DNA from: Ephemerocybe angulata
Lineage: Eukaryota > Basidiomycota > Agaricomycetes > Agaricales > Psathyrellaceae
DNA: 64,000 nt
Assembly (NCBI GenBank): GCA_013368325.1
Contig: JAACJK010000004.1
Span: forward strand, 620,001 to 684,000
Direction: 5' to 3'
The position numbers were made by a program, and so were the translations under genes. Positions 46,541-59,939 of the stretch are shown piece after piece. The stretch's first letter is position 1; each line of letters begins with the position of its first letter. The notes under the pieces are model-generated. The model was not told the DNA's origin. It did no database searches and saw nothing but the letters and a program-made list of their open reading frames with translations.

Positions 46541-47164
46541 GGAAGGTTATGTGCTGTCGTGACTATCAAATAGGGTTTGTCTTATTGGAAGGCTACCATA
46601 GATGTTAACACTCACCCACCCAGCATAGTACTTGGGTACCACACTGACATCGTTTAATTCTACCCTACGCACCTCAAAGGATCATATGCTAAACCATACA
46701 CCTTCCCCCCTTTACTGGCGCCATATAGTGTGTTATAGTTAAGGTAAATGCAGCATTGAATACGGACCGTGTACGTCCTACTTGCCCCCGATTCTAGCCA
46801 GAGGGAGGAAAGATGCAAGACACATTTGATTCCGAGGTGAGCCTTTGCATATGGATAGTTTGATTGCTTCGACATGTTTTCCCCAATATAAGCTGACTGA
46901 CTTGGCTGTTTGACATTTGTTTTTTTGCAATGGGAAACTATAGCTAGCTAGAGTATTTCTACGGCCTTTGATTTTCCTCAGCTGGGTAACACTTGGGTAA
47001 CACGGGGTGCGTTACCAAGCTAATTAGCTGGGGATGTGATAAGGATCAGGTGTTTTGGGACTTGTACATGTACAACCCAAAAAGGTGGCTGAAAGTAGCA
47101 CAACCTCCTACCCAGGCTTTGTTCCAAGAGTGAAAATTAGGTCTGAGGGTATGATGGATATCTA
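46541..47164. other. Intergenic spacer
   Basis: No supported gene. Confidence 0.4.
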
Positions 47165-48114
<950 letters not shown>

Positions 48115-48166
48115 TCCAGCATATGTATTATGGACCTACGCTTGTGGGATAAGCCAAGCACGCAAC

Positions 48167-48710
48167 TGTCGTGAACACTGGTCAGCCTACTTATTTTCTC
48201 TTCTTTTCCTTTCATTTCTTCCTTTACTATTCATTCGCGCGCATTCCTGTGCACTCTTGCACACCTTTGCACACCCTTGCACACCTTCACACTGCCTTCG
48301 CCCTTCTGAGCCTTCCCCTCACTTCATGCACAGCACGTTCGTGCTTCTTATTCTCGTGCACAGCACGTTCACACCTTTGTTCTCAGGTGCGCTGCCCGCG
48401 CACTGCCTTTCAGTCATATCGACTCATATGGACTCTATTGTTCTTTGGATCATTCTATTGTTCTATTTTTGTTTGAGATCATCTGGACACATATATACTC
48501 GTAGCTACTCGTTCATTATTCCCCACTTGATCTCTTTGACTATACAGGTACATAGTCGCTTCGCTCCTATTCCCTGTATTCTATTTACCTTTGACTATAC
48601 AGCTCTTGTATCTGCATCGCTGCTCGTCGCTCGTCCAACCTCTGCTCCTCTGCTCTCTGCTCTCTGCTCGTCGCCCGTCCGACATCAGCCGTGTCTTCAC
48701 CGCATTAGAT
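48167..48710 (+). mobile_element. Ty3-type LTR, 5' copy
   Basis: It starts TGTCGTGAACACTGG, the same 15 bases that follow the polypurine tract at 57157. It contains promoter-like ATATATA at 48491. It ends near GACATCAGCC to TCTTCACCGCA, where similarity to the inverted LTR at 57740-58002 stops. The exact 3' end could be 48687 or 48711. Confidence 0.65.
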
Positions 48711-48730
48711 CAAGTCCTCCCAACTGCGCC

Positions 48731-49130
48731 AATGTCCATCGTCCTCGCAGCCCTGCTAGCCGGCACCATCGCGCCCACCCGCTCCCCCTCACCTGCAACC
48801 TCTGACGACTCCGAACTGGAGACCTGTGCACCGTACCTTCACGGCCTGCAGATCGACTCCAAATACCTCCGATCCACCACCGATTTGGTCTTCTCTTCGG
48901 TCTACTGGTACATCGATCGCCATGGTGCGATTGTCTACACCGACTGCACAGAACAGCCCTGCCCCCACACTAAGGAAACCCAGGATTCTATCCCAGGCTT
49001 CTACCTCTCTGGCCTCCATGGAGAACTAGTCCTACCACTAGTTCCACAATTCCGAGGCCATTTATGGCTCGGATTCTTGTCCACGGCGGAAAAAGTGCCA
49101 AGAAAAAACCGCATCGAAGGCCATGTGACC
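48731..49130 (+). CDS. First exon of an unknown dispersed gene family (FRGHLW family)
   Basis: Open from the ATG at 48731 (MSIVLAALLAGTIAPTR, hydrophobic start) for about 133 codons to a GTGAGT donor at 49131. Notable segments are DLVFSSVYWYIDRHGAIVY, TDCTEQPCPH, PGFYLSGLHGELVLPLV and QFRGHLWLGFLSTAEKVPRK. Part of it (TTCCGAGGCCATTTATGGCTC and onward) recurs as a decayed copy at 61911-61990, which shows that it belongs to a repeated family. I do not recognise the domain. It lies directly behind the 5' LTR and ahead of gag, so it could be independent or an insertion in the retroelement leader. Confidence 0.5.
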
Positions 49131-51290
49131 GTGAGTATCTCCTTCTTGATGTGTCGCGACATCTCAAGTGCCCTCCTCTCTCCTTTTCTTTCACCAAAAT
49201 CGGTTTATTTGCTAGGTATGTGCATACAGCGATTACAGGTACTCTAGGTGAATAACTGACCTTTCGTATCCCCTCGCTCTTGTAGAATTTGGTTAGTCAA
49301 CACGCCAAATCACGGTGCATGTCCGATGCCAAGGCTACCGGGTACTACTCACCTTCAATTGACCCAACTTCGATATGCACAGCTACCTTCGACGTCCCAC
49401 ATCGCTTCGTCGGCGACGCGACGCAAAAGTCGAATCACACATCTGAAGGAAAGTGAGCGCAAAGGTTGAGCACCAGATGGCCGTAACACATTCTGATCTT
49501 ACCAGCAGTACCTCGACGTCCTGACCAACGCCAAACGACACCAGACAGCCTTCCACCCATTGAAACCCGGCGTAGGGATTGCACCGACGCGGCACGTTGT
49601 GAATCTGCTCGAAACGGTCAAAGGTGAGTATTCAATTGAGCATAGCATGGTCATGACGCACCTCTGACTGTACCAAAAGCTGCTCGACATCCTGAACGAC
49701 ACCCAACACCGCCGGAAGTACGCCTTGGGGATTCGGCGCACGCGCACCCACCAAGTCAGAACCGTCCCCAACGACGGCTGCAGCCACCAAAGGCCAGTCT
49801 CCAGTCCAGGAATCGGTGCACGACTTACACCACTGCGCGAAATGGATGGGTGGGCAACGACGGCGGCGGCGGCTGGAGTGTACGTCGAACCCTATGCGCG
49901 GATCTGTGGTGGATGGTGAGTGGTCAGTACGATCAAGCGAAGCGCGATGAAACTGACTTACTTTCGTCACCCAGCCTTTGCGATGGGGCTGCGAATGTCG
50001 AAAACCCGACCTCGCACCTGTGCAACAAGGTCAGTGGAATTCACCCTTGAATTTGTCGAATACCCACATACCATTTTGCACAGATTATCGTTGGTAACAG
50101 TGACGGCGATGCTCAACGACAGGCTGATATCAAAATCTCGCCTTCAACATCACGGCCACACTTCCCAAACCCCCACAACCTGCGCCAACATCGACGACAT
50201 TGGCTATAAGGATAGCTTGTGAGTATTGACCGTTCCCATTGGTTCTGGCATCTCGCTCTTCTCGTTGGTGCATTGTCGTTTCCGTCATGGTGGAGGCATG
50301 CCAATGTTCAGATGGTGCTGCAGGATTCGGGGCGACTGACCTGGGCTGGTGTGCAATCTCGGTGAGCCGCTCTGCGCTAGGACTACACTTCCCAAGTCAG
50401 TCGTTTTGTTTCACGAATAGGGTGGTCTTGATACTGAGCTATTTCAGCTTCACGCTGCAGGTTGTCATTGTCCACTCGGCTGCTGGACGTGATGCGCCGG
50501 GGTTGCAGGACAGCGCCCTGCACACAACAAAAGGTCAGTAACTCACTTAGATATCCAGAAAAGTGTGCTCACCACATACATAGTTTTGTAGGACTCACAC
50601 ATCGCCAATTCGCCGTGCTTTTGGATGACACCACTGCATTGTTCGCCCTGTTCGTTGTTGGATGGGCTAGTCTGCGCCCTGGTAAGTCCAATCTTTGTCG
50701 ACGCGTGGTGCCGCCGCTGACCTTGGCTTGAATTCAGCGTGATGCTTCCATTTTTGACACGCCGCATGACTCGTCGTTCGACGGGATCCAGATCGTGCTC
50801 GTTAGCTGGTGCATCGGTCTTCATTGTGGATGGGGACCTGCATTTTGTTGGGTGTGCGCCGTCATCTTGGAGCTGGGCACGCGAGTTCGTTGAGTCGGAG
50901 CCGCATGTTAATGCTATCAGCAGGTCGTTGGGAAGTGATATAGTGCTCGTGAGGCGTCAGGAGGTGGCTCGTGTTGGCCGGATCGAGGTCGACTCAAAGC
51001 CTCAGGCGCGAATAGCCCAGGAGTCGCAGTGCCTGTGGCACGCACAGAGACCCTCGAAGTTATGTGGATGCTGGGTTCGTACGGGTCTTGGAGAGCCGTG
51101 GTTGCAACATGAGGGGTGCGGGGTGTGACGAGGTAAGTGCAATGTCGCGAGCGATGGTGGAGGATTGACTCATTTCTTGTAGGAGCCGCTGTGGTAAACG
51201 ACGAGCACGGTATAGCAAAAGCGAATGGAAGAGGGTGGCGAGGACGGATGAGGGCACGATGATATCATCCCAACGTTGTAAATACACCGG
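49131..51290 (+). other. Second mini-exon array
   Basis: Further exon-like blocks and introns follow the exon ending at 49130. Well-formed introns include 49624-49679 and 49916-49974 (GTGAGT to AAG/CAG, 56-59 nt), with others ending TTGCACAG near 50085 and AATTCAG near 50737. Exons around the 49624 intron join to an open frame (YLDVLTNAKRHQ, then AARHPERHPTPPEV). Architecture and branch-box spacing match the array at 8.5-11.3 kb. Confidence 0.45.
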
Positions 51291-51940
51291 TCAGTGAATA
51301 ACACGCTCGCAAAGAAACACCCCTTCGTTGATAGGTGTTTCTTTTGTTCGAAGTCACCTCGCGCTTTGCAGGGACGCGTTGTGAATAAAAAGGCGAGTAA
51401 ATTTTACACCGGTCGCATGAAGGACGTACTGACTTGGCTTGCATCCTAGAACCATCCTCATGCTCGCCGTATAATTATCTGTACGCCCACCAAGCTCATA
51501 CTGATACCAGCTCCACCATGACCGTCGCTTCGATGGGGACATTAGCCGCAAGCTCAAGCTTTCCCCGTACCCCATCCGCGGTGCTCTCCCCCTCATTGAG
51601 GCCATCTCGCGCAACTACGACTGTATATTAGTACTTTTTCAACATCATTTGATAGCCATGTGTACAGGTCTACGGTGCGAGTGCCCATTGAGTGCTTAGA
51701 TAGGGTGTAGGGGCCCGGGTTGATGGCTACGTGTTCAAGTGCGGCCTAGTTGCCTTTGGGTCCATGCATTGGCAACACATTGGCACATAGAAATGGCCTC
51801 AGACATGCCACGCAACGCGATGGGCTACTACCCACAAGTACCTGCACCCTACCAGCCCGCCTAGTCGCATCCCACTCCCATCGTCGCCACCGCCGCCGTA
51901 CTCCCCAAAGCTCCCTGACTACCCAAGTCCACCTCCTGCC
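51291..51940. other. Retroelement leader region, no gene
   Basis: Between the mini-exon array and gag. No open frame is supported and no primer-binding site could be fixed. Confidence 0.35.
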
Positions 51941-53212
51941 ATGTCCGACGCCTGCATCGAAGCCCTCTTCACGAGGCTCATAGAAGCCCAGATGAAGACC
52001 AACGAACAGCTGACTGCACTGGCCGCAGCTCAAACCCAAGCTCAACCTGCAACTGCACCTGCTCCAGCCACCACTACCACCCAGGTGGGGGCTGTCAACG
52101 TGTCCACTGGTTCCAGCATGGCTTACCCAGACCCTTTCAAGGGAGGTTCTGCTGACGCCCGGCGATTCCTCCAGTACTACACCATGTGTGCCCGATCGAA
52201 GGAGGCTCCCCTCAACAAGCTCAACACGACCACTGGCTTCCACGAGATTGCTCCCGAGCAGTGGATCTTCCATGCCCTCTCGCTCCTGCAAGGGGAAGCT
52301 GCGATATGGGCTGTCCGCTACCTCCAAGACATCGAGGCCCATGCCACCACCCAAGCCGCCGCTGCAGCCGCTGCCGCAGCCAACCAGCCTGCTGTCCCCG
52401 TCACCCCTTTCCCCTTCAGCGGATCGTGGGACGAGTTCGTCAAGGCCTTCAAGGCCCGCTTCATGGCCTCGGACGATAACGCCGAAGCCCAGAGGGAACT
52501 CGAGTCCATCACCCAGGGCAACAAGACAGTTGCGCAGTATGCAGCACGCTTCCAGGAGGTCTCCGGACGCACGGACTACTCCGAGTCGGACCTTGGCCAT
52601 CACTTCAAGCAGGGCCTCTCCAAGGATGCCCGTGCCTGGCTGACCATGGCCTCCTTTGCCAAAGCACCTGCCACCTTCGAGGAGCTCATCCAGCTCACTG
52701 TCAAGGTTGACTTCCACATGCGCAACAGCATGGTAGAAGGCCCTCGTACCAAGGGTTCCACTGCCTACTCCCCTCCCACTGCCTCTCACGACCCCTACGC
52801 CATGGATGTCGATGCTAGTCGAAGCTCGATGGCTCACACCCGCGAAGACTTCACCAAGCTCATGCGAGGTCGCTGCTATGGGTGCGGCTCCAAGGCCCAC
52901 CTAAAGTCGGCAGGAGGCCACGAGGCCACCAAGTGTGGATACTGCGCCCGCACTGGGCACATCGAGGCCATCTGCCGGGACAAGTTCCTAGGCAACGAGA
53001 AAGGCCGAGGAGCTAGACGCTTCCAGAAGGCAGCTGCCATGACCAGTGACACCCCTTTCACCCTCTTCCCAGGCGAGACCTCTGCCCCCAACGTCCCATC
53101 TCCTGCCCCTTCGACAACGCCCAAGGACCCCAGGTTTGCACGCCTGGAGGCTGCCCTCGCTGAGCAGAACCGTCTCTTTGGGCTCCTTGCCAATGACAAG
53201 CTGGGTTTTTGA
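51941..53212 (+). CDS. gag: Ty3/gypsy Gag polyprotein
   Basis: An intact 423-residue frame. The N-terminal part contains YPDPFKGGSADARRFLQYY and WAVRYLQDIE, typical of the retrotransposon capsid fold, and then EFVKAFKARF. Two zinc knuckles lie at about residues 312-350: a variant CYGCGSKAHLK and a canonical Cx2Cx4Hx4C (CGYCARTGHIEAIC). It binds element RNA and forms the virus-like particle. It is the only intact frame of the element. The end overlaps the start of the protease frame by 4 nt, consistent with translation in a shifted frame. Confidence 0.88.
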   Translation: MSDACIEALFTRLIEAQMKTNEQLTALAAAQTQAQPATAPAPATTTTQVGAVNVSTGSSMAYPDPFKGGSADARRFLQYYTMCARSKEAPLNKLNTTTGFHEIAPEQWIFHALSLLQGEAAIWAVRYLQDIEAHATTQAAAAAAAAANQPAVPVTPFPFSGSWDEFVKAFKARFMASDDNAEAQRELESITQGNKTVAQYAARFQEVSGRTDYSESDLGHHFKQGLSKDARAWLTMASFAKAPATFEELIQLTVKVDFHMRNSMVEGPRTKGSTAYSPPTASHDPYAMDVDASRSSMAHTREDFTKLMRGRCYGCGSKAHLKSAGGHEATKCGYCARTGHIEAICRDKFLGNEKGRGARRFQKAAAMTSDTPFTLFPGETSAPNVPSPAPSTTPKDPRFARLEAALAEQNRLFGLLANDKLGF

Positions 53213-56200
53213 AGCGGGTGCCCATCCGTGCTGCCGCACGCGTACCCATCGCTATGTGTTCCACCTCCTCCTATGACTCCATCTCATCATGTACTATTAG
53301 TTCTATTCATGAAATCGATCCTACTTCAGACCATTTCCGAGTGCGAATGACATTGAGAGGTCGCAACAGGAGCACTAGCTCAGCAGCCATGATAGATTGT
53401 GGGGCTACTGCCCTCTTTCTTGACCACCCCTTCGTCTTCAAACACCACATCACAACCTTCCCGCTCCATTATCCCATCCTCCTTCGCAACATTGATGGCT
53501 CCCCAAATACTGCCGGGGACATCACCCACTTCGCGCGTCTTCACCTCATGGTCAGACCCCACAACTGCTGGACAGACTTTCTTGTCACTGACCTAGGAGG
53601 CGAGAACATCATCCTGGGGCTCCCCTGGCTTCGCCAGGTTAACCCAGAGATTGACTGGACAAAGGGTATTGTGCACATCAAACCCTGAGCCACCATCGAG
53701 GACGCTCCTGAGGACCCGAACCCGAGCTACGCTCTGGGGGAACCGTCCAACGGATCTGTCCTGGAAGAGATCTATGCCTCGAGCGCACCCCCAGACCCCA
53801 TCGCATTCGTTCCAGAGCTCCTACCCTCACGCCGTCATCCCCACGCCTCGGTAGAGGAGGTGCTGGAGGAAAGACATCTGTGTTTGGACTTAGGGGAACC
53901 CTCTGACGGAGCGATTCTGGAAGAGATCTATGCCTCTTGGCCCACGCTCCCCAGCTCTCCAACTCCTGAACCTGCCCCACCGTCGTCGCCCCCTCCTGTG
54001 GAAGAGAAGCCCGAAACCCCCTTCTGCCAAATCCGTGCTAACCGAACAACTCGACGCTGCTGGCTTCGAGCTGGCATCATCAAGCGCACGGATGAGGAAC
54101 TGTGGTGTCCAGCTGGCTTCACCTACTCCCAGAAGATCGCTAAGGTAAACCGGAGAGAACCCTCAACAAGATCATCCCCATCCACTACCGAGAACACGCC
54201 GCTGCCTTTTCTGAGCAAGAGTCTACTCGCCTGCCAAGCCACAAGGACTGGGATCATGCCATCGAACTCACACCTGGCGCTCCAGCCAACATCCGCACCA
54301 AGATCTACCCCATGTCCCTAGATGAACAAGCCGTGCTCGATACATTCCTCCAGGAGAATCTTGCCAAAGGATACATCCAGCCCTCTAAGTCGCCCATCTC
54401 CTCCCCGGTCTTCTTCATCAAGAAGAAGGACGGAACACTCCGCTTCATCCAAGACTATCGCCGTCTCAACGAGTATACCATCAAGAACCGGTACCCACTC
54501 CCTCTTGTCGCCGACATCATCAGCCGTCTTCGAGGTGCCAAATACTTCACCAAGTTTGACGTCCGCTGGGGATACAACAATGTCTGCATAAAGGAGGGAG
54601 ACGAATGGAAAGCTGCATTCGCTATTAGCCGAGGCCTCTTCAAACCCAAAGTCATGTTTTTCAGTCTAACCAACTCACTTGCCACATTCCAGGGCCTCAT
54701 GAACTCGATCTTCTCAGATCTGGTCGCCTCCGGCAAGGTGGCGGTCTACCTCGACAACATCCTCATCTCTTCACCATGGACCTGGAAGAACACCGCCATA
54801 TCACCCACAAAGTCCTCCACCACCTGCAACAGCATGACCTCTATCTACGTCCAGAGAAGTGTGAGTTTGAGAAGGAGGAGATTGAGTATTTGGGTATGGT
54901 TATCCGAGAGGGAGAGGTGAGCATGGACCCCACCAAGGTCCAAGCCATCCGTGGCTGGCCTGTACCGCGCAATGTCCGTGAAGTCCGAGGATTCCTGGGC
55001 TTTGCCAACTTCTACCGCTGCTTCATCAAGGACTTCTCCAAGGTCGCCCGCCCCCTCCATGACCTCACCAATTAGAACACCCTGTTTGAATGGACTGACG
55101 AGCATCAGCAAGCCTTCGAAACCCTCCGTAACGCCTTTATCTCGGCCCCTGTCCTCGCTCTCTGGGATCCTGACCGCCCTACTCGCATCGAAGTTGACGC
55201 CTCTGGCTTTGCCACCAGAGGTGCCCTTCTTCAGCAAGCCGCTGATGGCGCCTGGCATCCTGTCGCCTTCCAATCAGCATCCATGGACCCAGCTCAGCAA
55301 AACTACAAGATCTATGACCGGGAGATGCTAGCCATCATCGAAGCCCTCAAAGATTGGCACCCGTTCCTGGAAGGTCTCCCTGACACCTTTGGGATTGTAA
55401 CCGATCATGCTAACCTGAAGTACTGGCGCACTGCCCAAGATCTGGCACGACGACAGGCGAGATGGGCTCTGTACCTCTCTCGCTTTGACTTCCGTCTTGA
55501 ACACCGCCCAGGTGCTGCTAACACCCAAGCTGACCCCCTCTCGCGCATGCCCCACCATCACGTCTCGGACTCTGACGACAACACCCAGCGCACTGTCCTC
55601 CACCCTGAACACTTCGCCAAACTCGCAGCCGCTTCCCAGTTCACCAACCCCCTAGAAGACCGAATTCATTGTGCAAGTGCACGCGAATCTGTGGTCTTGG
55701 GAGGGCTAGAGAAGCTGCACAAGTTTGGACCCCAGAAACTCGTCAACGGGTTGACAGAGTGGACAGAGGAGAACGGGTTAGTGCGGTTCAGAGGCAAGGT
55801 ATACGTTCCAGCAGACCCAGCAGACGATAAACTCTGGCGAGAGGTGGTGAAGCAGTGCCACGATGACCCCACTTCAGGCCATCTCAGGAACCATGCAACC
55901 CTCGAACGGGTCGAGCGGTTGTACTGGTGGCCCACGATGCGCACTTTTGTGAAGAAGTATGTCGAAGGCTGCGATCTCTGTGCTCGATGCAAGCATGCCC
56001 AGCACCCTCATGCCCTCACCCAGCCTATGGACGTCCCCGAAGGCCCTTGGGAGGCTGTTGGAGTTGACCTCATCACACAGCTACCACCTGCCCACGGCTT
56101 TGATGCAGTCATCATCTTCACCGACTTCTTCACCAAGCAGATCCATGCCCTCCCCTGTTCCTCCACCATCTCGACTGAAGGAGTCGTCGACATCTAATAC

Positions 56201-57123
56201 TGAGAGATCTTCCGCCTCCACGGTTTGCCCCTTCGTTTCATCAGCCACCAAGGGCCCCAGTTCGCCTCCAACGTCATGCGCACCCTCCTCCAACGCCTTG
56301 GGATTGGATCCAACCTCACAACAGCATACCACCTTCAGGCCAATGGCCAGACTGAGCGTGCAAATCAGGAAGTCGAGAAGCACCTTCGCTTCTACATTAG
56401 TCGACGACAAGACAATTGGGACCAACACCTCCCCATGGCTGAGTTCGTCATCAACTCACGCATTCACTCTGCTCACAATCGCTCCCCCTTCGAGGTCATC
56501 TACGGCTACTCCCCTCACTTCAACATTCCCATCGGCACTACCACTGGCGTCCGCAGCATTGATGAACGCATCCAGGACCTCCTAGACACCTGAAAGGATG
56601 TTGAAGCAGCCTTACAAATGGAGAAAGCCCACCAGAAGATGATCTTTGAAGCTGGGAAACGGACAGCACACACCTTCGCCGTAGACGACTACGCTGGCTC
56701 AGCGCCAAGAACATCAACATCAAGGTGCCCACTCGAAAGCTTGGGGACTTCCAGCTCGGACCCTACAAGGTCATTGAGACGGTGACCTTGACTACTGTCT
56801 CGCACTCCCTCAGTCTCTATCCCGCCTCCATCCTGTCTTCCACATTGATAAGCTTAGTCCCTGGAAAGGGAACAATACCAATGGCATCCTACCTCCCCCA
56901 CCAGAGCCTGTTGAACTCGAGGATGGGACAGAGTTTGAAGTCCAGGACATTCTGGACAGTAGGGAGGTCAAGCACGGACGAAAGCGCTGGGTCGAATACC
57001 TCATCAGCTGGAAGGGCTACAAGGACAGCGAGAACTCTTGGGAACCCCTCGCCAACCTTGGGAACACAGCTGAAGCCGCCGCGGAGTTCCACCTTCGATA
57101 CCCCATGGCACCCCAACCATAGT
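53209..57123 (+). pseudogene. pol: Ty3/gypsy chromovirus Pol, decayed
   Basis: Domain order protease (MIDCGATALFLD, about 53390), reverse transcriptase (54312-55075), RNase H (DREMLAIIEALKDWH, 55310-55560), integrase (zinc finger HLRNHATLERVERLYWW, CDLCARC; catalytic VGVDLITQL and HQGPQFASN) and a C-terminal chromodomain ([20 protein letters not shown]; about 56935-57110). The chromodomain marks a chromovirus. Damage includes TGA at 53686, frame changes near 54150 and 54775, TAG at about 55073, TAA/TGA at about 56196-56203, TGA at about 56591, and a further shift before the chromodomain. The RT active site reads YLDN instead of YLDD, so it is inactive even if joined. Confidence 0.9.
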
Positions 57124-57139
57124 CATCGAGGACGATGAG

Positions 57140-57171
57140 TTGTAGGAGGGGGGTAATGTCGTGAACACTGG
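57140..57171 (+). mobile_element. Polypurine tract and truncated 3' LTR
   Basis: The purine run GTAGGAGGGGGGTAA is followed at 57157 by TGTCGTGAACACTGG, the LTR start. Identity to the 5' LTR stops after 15 bases, so the 3' LTR has been lost at a junction beside Pontin pseudogene DNA. Confidence 0.7.
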
Positions 57172-57383
57172 TGGTAACACGTTAAGCGTGCCAAATTTGA
57201 ATGCTCCAGCTGTGCAAAAGGTGTCATTGAGCATGGGAGACCTTGACTACATATGGTAAAATTTCAAACTCAACATCCAGGCTGCTATCCACTGCTGACA
57301 TGGACAACGAGCTGAAATTCTGGGGCTGCCGTGAAAAGTACCCTTGGCTATAAATAGCCTCAGAATCTTACGTTCTCTTCCAG

Positions 57384-57696
57384 CGTGTTGGACGGTCAGA
57401 TGCATATGCATCGTCTTATGACCTGGAATCAGAGACGTATGTCCCTCTGTCCAAAGGAGATGTCCACAAGAAGAAGGAGCTAGTTCAGGACGTGACCCTC
57501 GGCAACCTGTATGCGGTAAACGCACAGCCCCAGGGCAGCCAGAGCATCATGAGCGTGAATCGTGATGGGCAGCTTGGTTAAGAGCGGTCGGACAGAGGTG
57601 ACTGAGAAGCTGAGGAAGGAAGTGAACAAGGTGGTCCAGAACTACGTCAACCAGGGCGTGGCCGAGGTTGTCCCCGGTGTGGTTTTCATTCATGAG
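57384..57696 (+). pseudogene. RuvB-like ATPase 1 (Pontin) pseudogene, central/N-side part
   Basis: It reads [35 protein letters not shown], then after damage [19 protein letters not shown] and [14 protein letters not shown], the part of Pontin that comes immediately before MLDIECF. It starts behind a CTTCCAG acceptor. There is a 7-nt duplication-insertion (GTGAATCGTGATG) and an extra G before GTTAAG, so the frame is broken. The Walker B aspartate is His here (FIHEV for FIDEV). The continuation is found at 47728 running leftwards on the other strand. No upstream Walker A part was found. Confidence 0.85.
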
Positions 57697-57719
57697 GTGT
57701 GCTTGGTTCCCTTGCAGTT

Positions 57720-58002
57720 GCTGTGGCGAAGATGCTGGCTGATGTCGGACGGGCGACAAGCAGAAAGCAGAGAGCAGAGGAGCAGAGGTCGGACGAGCGA
57801 CGAGCAGCGATGCAGATACAAGAGCTGTATAGTCAAAGGTAAATAGAATACAGGGAATAGGAGCGAAGCAACTATGTACCTGTATAGTCAAAGAGATCAA
57901 GTGGGGAATAATGAACGAGTAGCTACGAGTATATATGTGTCCAGATGATCTCAAACAAAAATAGAACAATAGAATGATCCAAAGAACAATAGAGTCCATA
58001 TG
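57720..58002 (-). mobile_element. Partial LTR, inverted relative to the 5' LTR
   Basis: The complement matches 48424-48700 closely (CATATGGACTCTATTGTTC through CGTCCGACATCAGCC). The 5' part of the LTR is missing beyond 58002. It directly abuts the Pontin fragment at 57384-57696, a plausible site of the rearrangement that split that gene. Confidence 0.75.
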
Positions 58003-58845
58003 TTGTGATATTGACCCGTTCTATTGGAATGTCAGTTATAAAGTTGATCCGATTATGCTATGGACTATCACAGCCTTCACTGAGCGTGATAACTGCGCCC
58101 AGGCCGGAATCGACATGAGGATGCATGCAGGAGTCGGCCAAAGACAGACATCTTCAAAACTCACAACCTCGATTTCTCCAGCCACTCACCCCACAAGTAA
58201 GTGCCGCACATTTTGCGACCTTGGAGGAGCGCACCACAGTGGGGAGGGAGTTGTAGAAGTAAACACCAGGGCAGTACCAATGTTTTACCACGTTCACAGT
58301 TCGCTCAATGCACTGACCTGGGCTTTGAAACGCCAAGATACTGTCGCACTCCGGCTTTTAACTTGAGACTCAGCTGGATGAGAGCAGCGGTGCCTGGGGT
58401 ACTGGTGAGTAAAAGAATCTCATACAATCGGCGCCAAATACTCACCTTTCGTATTGCAGCCCCTGCACCAACACATCAACATAGCGAACGCAGCAACAAG
58501 AGCTAAAGACGGACAGGGCACCGACTTTGAGAGGTCTTGAGGATTGGAATCAGGATGATGCTTAATGAGCTCGGTGCGTGCTTTATAGGATTCTCACAAT
58601 GCACTCACAATCCTAGAGACCTGGCGAACCCAAAACCCCAGAAACTGACGATATCCAGCTGAGCGCAAACATGACGAGTGCGCCATGCTAGGGCTGATGC
58701 TGATTGAAGAGCGTTGACGTCAGGGAACACATTCCAAGCTACGCAGAACCACTTTACCCTAACTTTCAGCACTTCGCGCATACGGCTGCCATGTAGTGCA
58801 CTCATTGGTCAAAGTTCTGGGCTGTGGCCACCATGCCCCATTATT
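58003..58845. other. Repeat-rich DNA with a short mini-exon segment
   Basis: One clear intron-like unit at 58405-58459 (GTGAGT to TTGCAG, with CTCACCTTTCGT) resembles those of the two arrays. No gene is supported. Confidence 0.35.
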
Positions 58846-59419
58846 CCTGTAGGAGTTCAGTAGGAATTCCAATGAAATTCCAGTGAACTTTTTGAACTTC
58901 CACTGGAATTCTACTGAACTCTCCTGCCAAATTTTGAGTTCTGATTTTCCACCAGAGTTCAGTTCAGTTCAGGAGGAGTTCTGTATCAGCCAAAGCATGG
59001 TTCAGTAGGAGTTCAGTACACTAGAATTCCTCCTGGTCAGCTGGAAAGTTCAGTAGGACAGTTCTACAGGACACCAGCAAAATGTGAGAAAAACATGAAG
59101 GTATTTTTGCATAAATGGATAGCCATTGTGATTTGATGCTGATATTATCAAAAACTTACATAATATCTGTGTCAGAAAATGCAAAATACTTTCCAAACAT
59201 CGAGTTTTGAGATAAAAATAGACTGAGTTCTGAGACATGAGTGTGAGAACATTATAAAAGATGCTGTCTATAACAGGAAATTTGATGAAAAAGACTTGTG
59301 AAAACAATTAATCAGCCTGTATTGAACAAATAAAGCTTTGTAGCAATCAACCATCAGTCCAGCAAGAATTCACTGGAAGTCCAGTGGAATATCACTGAAC
59401 TTCTACTGAACTCCTATTG
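58846..59419. mobile_element. Foldback element FB1 built from GTTCAGT/GAATTCC words
   Basis: Ends CCTGTAGGAGTTCAGTAG and, reversed, TCAATAGGAGTTCAGTAG. The outer 150 bp on both sides are crowded with GTTCAGT, ACTGAAC and GAATTCC words in both orientations. The core is A+T-rich and non-coding. Confidence 0.6.
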
Positions 59420-59429
59420 AGCCAGAATA

Positions 59430-59640
59430 TTGCGTGTAGCAGAATGTAAGTCCGCGGTCCGGGTCCACGGTCCACGTCTGGAGGTCCATGGTTACCAAAG
59501 CGCGCCGGACTGCCCTAAGAGTGTCGCTAGGTGTTCTTTGTCCACAACCATTGTGTAGGTATGGCAAAGCAACAGGATGTGCCACCACTATATCACTATA
59601 TAGGCTTGCTGCACCACCGTAGGTCCGTATTGGAGACCCC
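59430..59640. repeat. GGTCC-word segment, possible small foldback
   Basis: GCGGTCCGGGTCCACGGTCC near 59453 and GTAGGTCCGTATTGG near 59620 enclose about 180 bp. It is weak, and no target duplication was found. Confidence 0.3.
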
Positions 59641-59939
59641 CTCCTTTAACTGCTCAGTGCTTAGTGACTACACCACGCTGGGATGACCATGGTACTGCTC
59701 GGAGCACTCGTCAATGCCTTGTCTTCCCTATCCTCCCCCCTTACTGGTTTATCTCTCAATGATCTTGTTACTTTCTCCGATATCTGCTGCCTCTTGAGGC
59801 CGATTTTGGACACACCCGCACTGCGCCCAGTGCACATGCCCGGTGCCCTCTAAAAAAACTTGTGTTTACCAGGTCTTGTAGTTGGAGGAATGGGGCAGCA
59901 GATCAGAAAAGCAAAGGAGGAAGAGAGAAGAACATCAGG

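Noticed and set aside
48591..48730. N-terminal extension of the FRGHLW exon into the LTR
   Set aside because: This part lies within LTR sequence also present at 57720-58002 and has no ATG; the start at 48731 is preferred.
57160..57383. Possible earlier Pontin exons before the N-side fragment
   Set aside because: No Walker A or neighbouring Pontin residues could be read in any frame; only the CTTCCAG acceptor at 57377-57383 is convincing.
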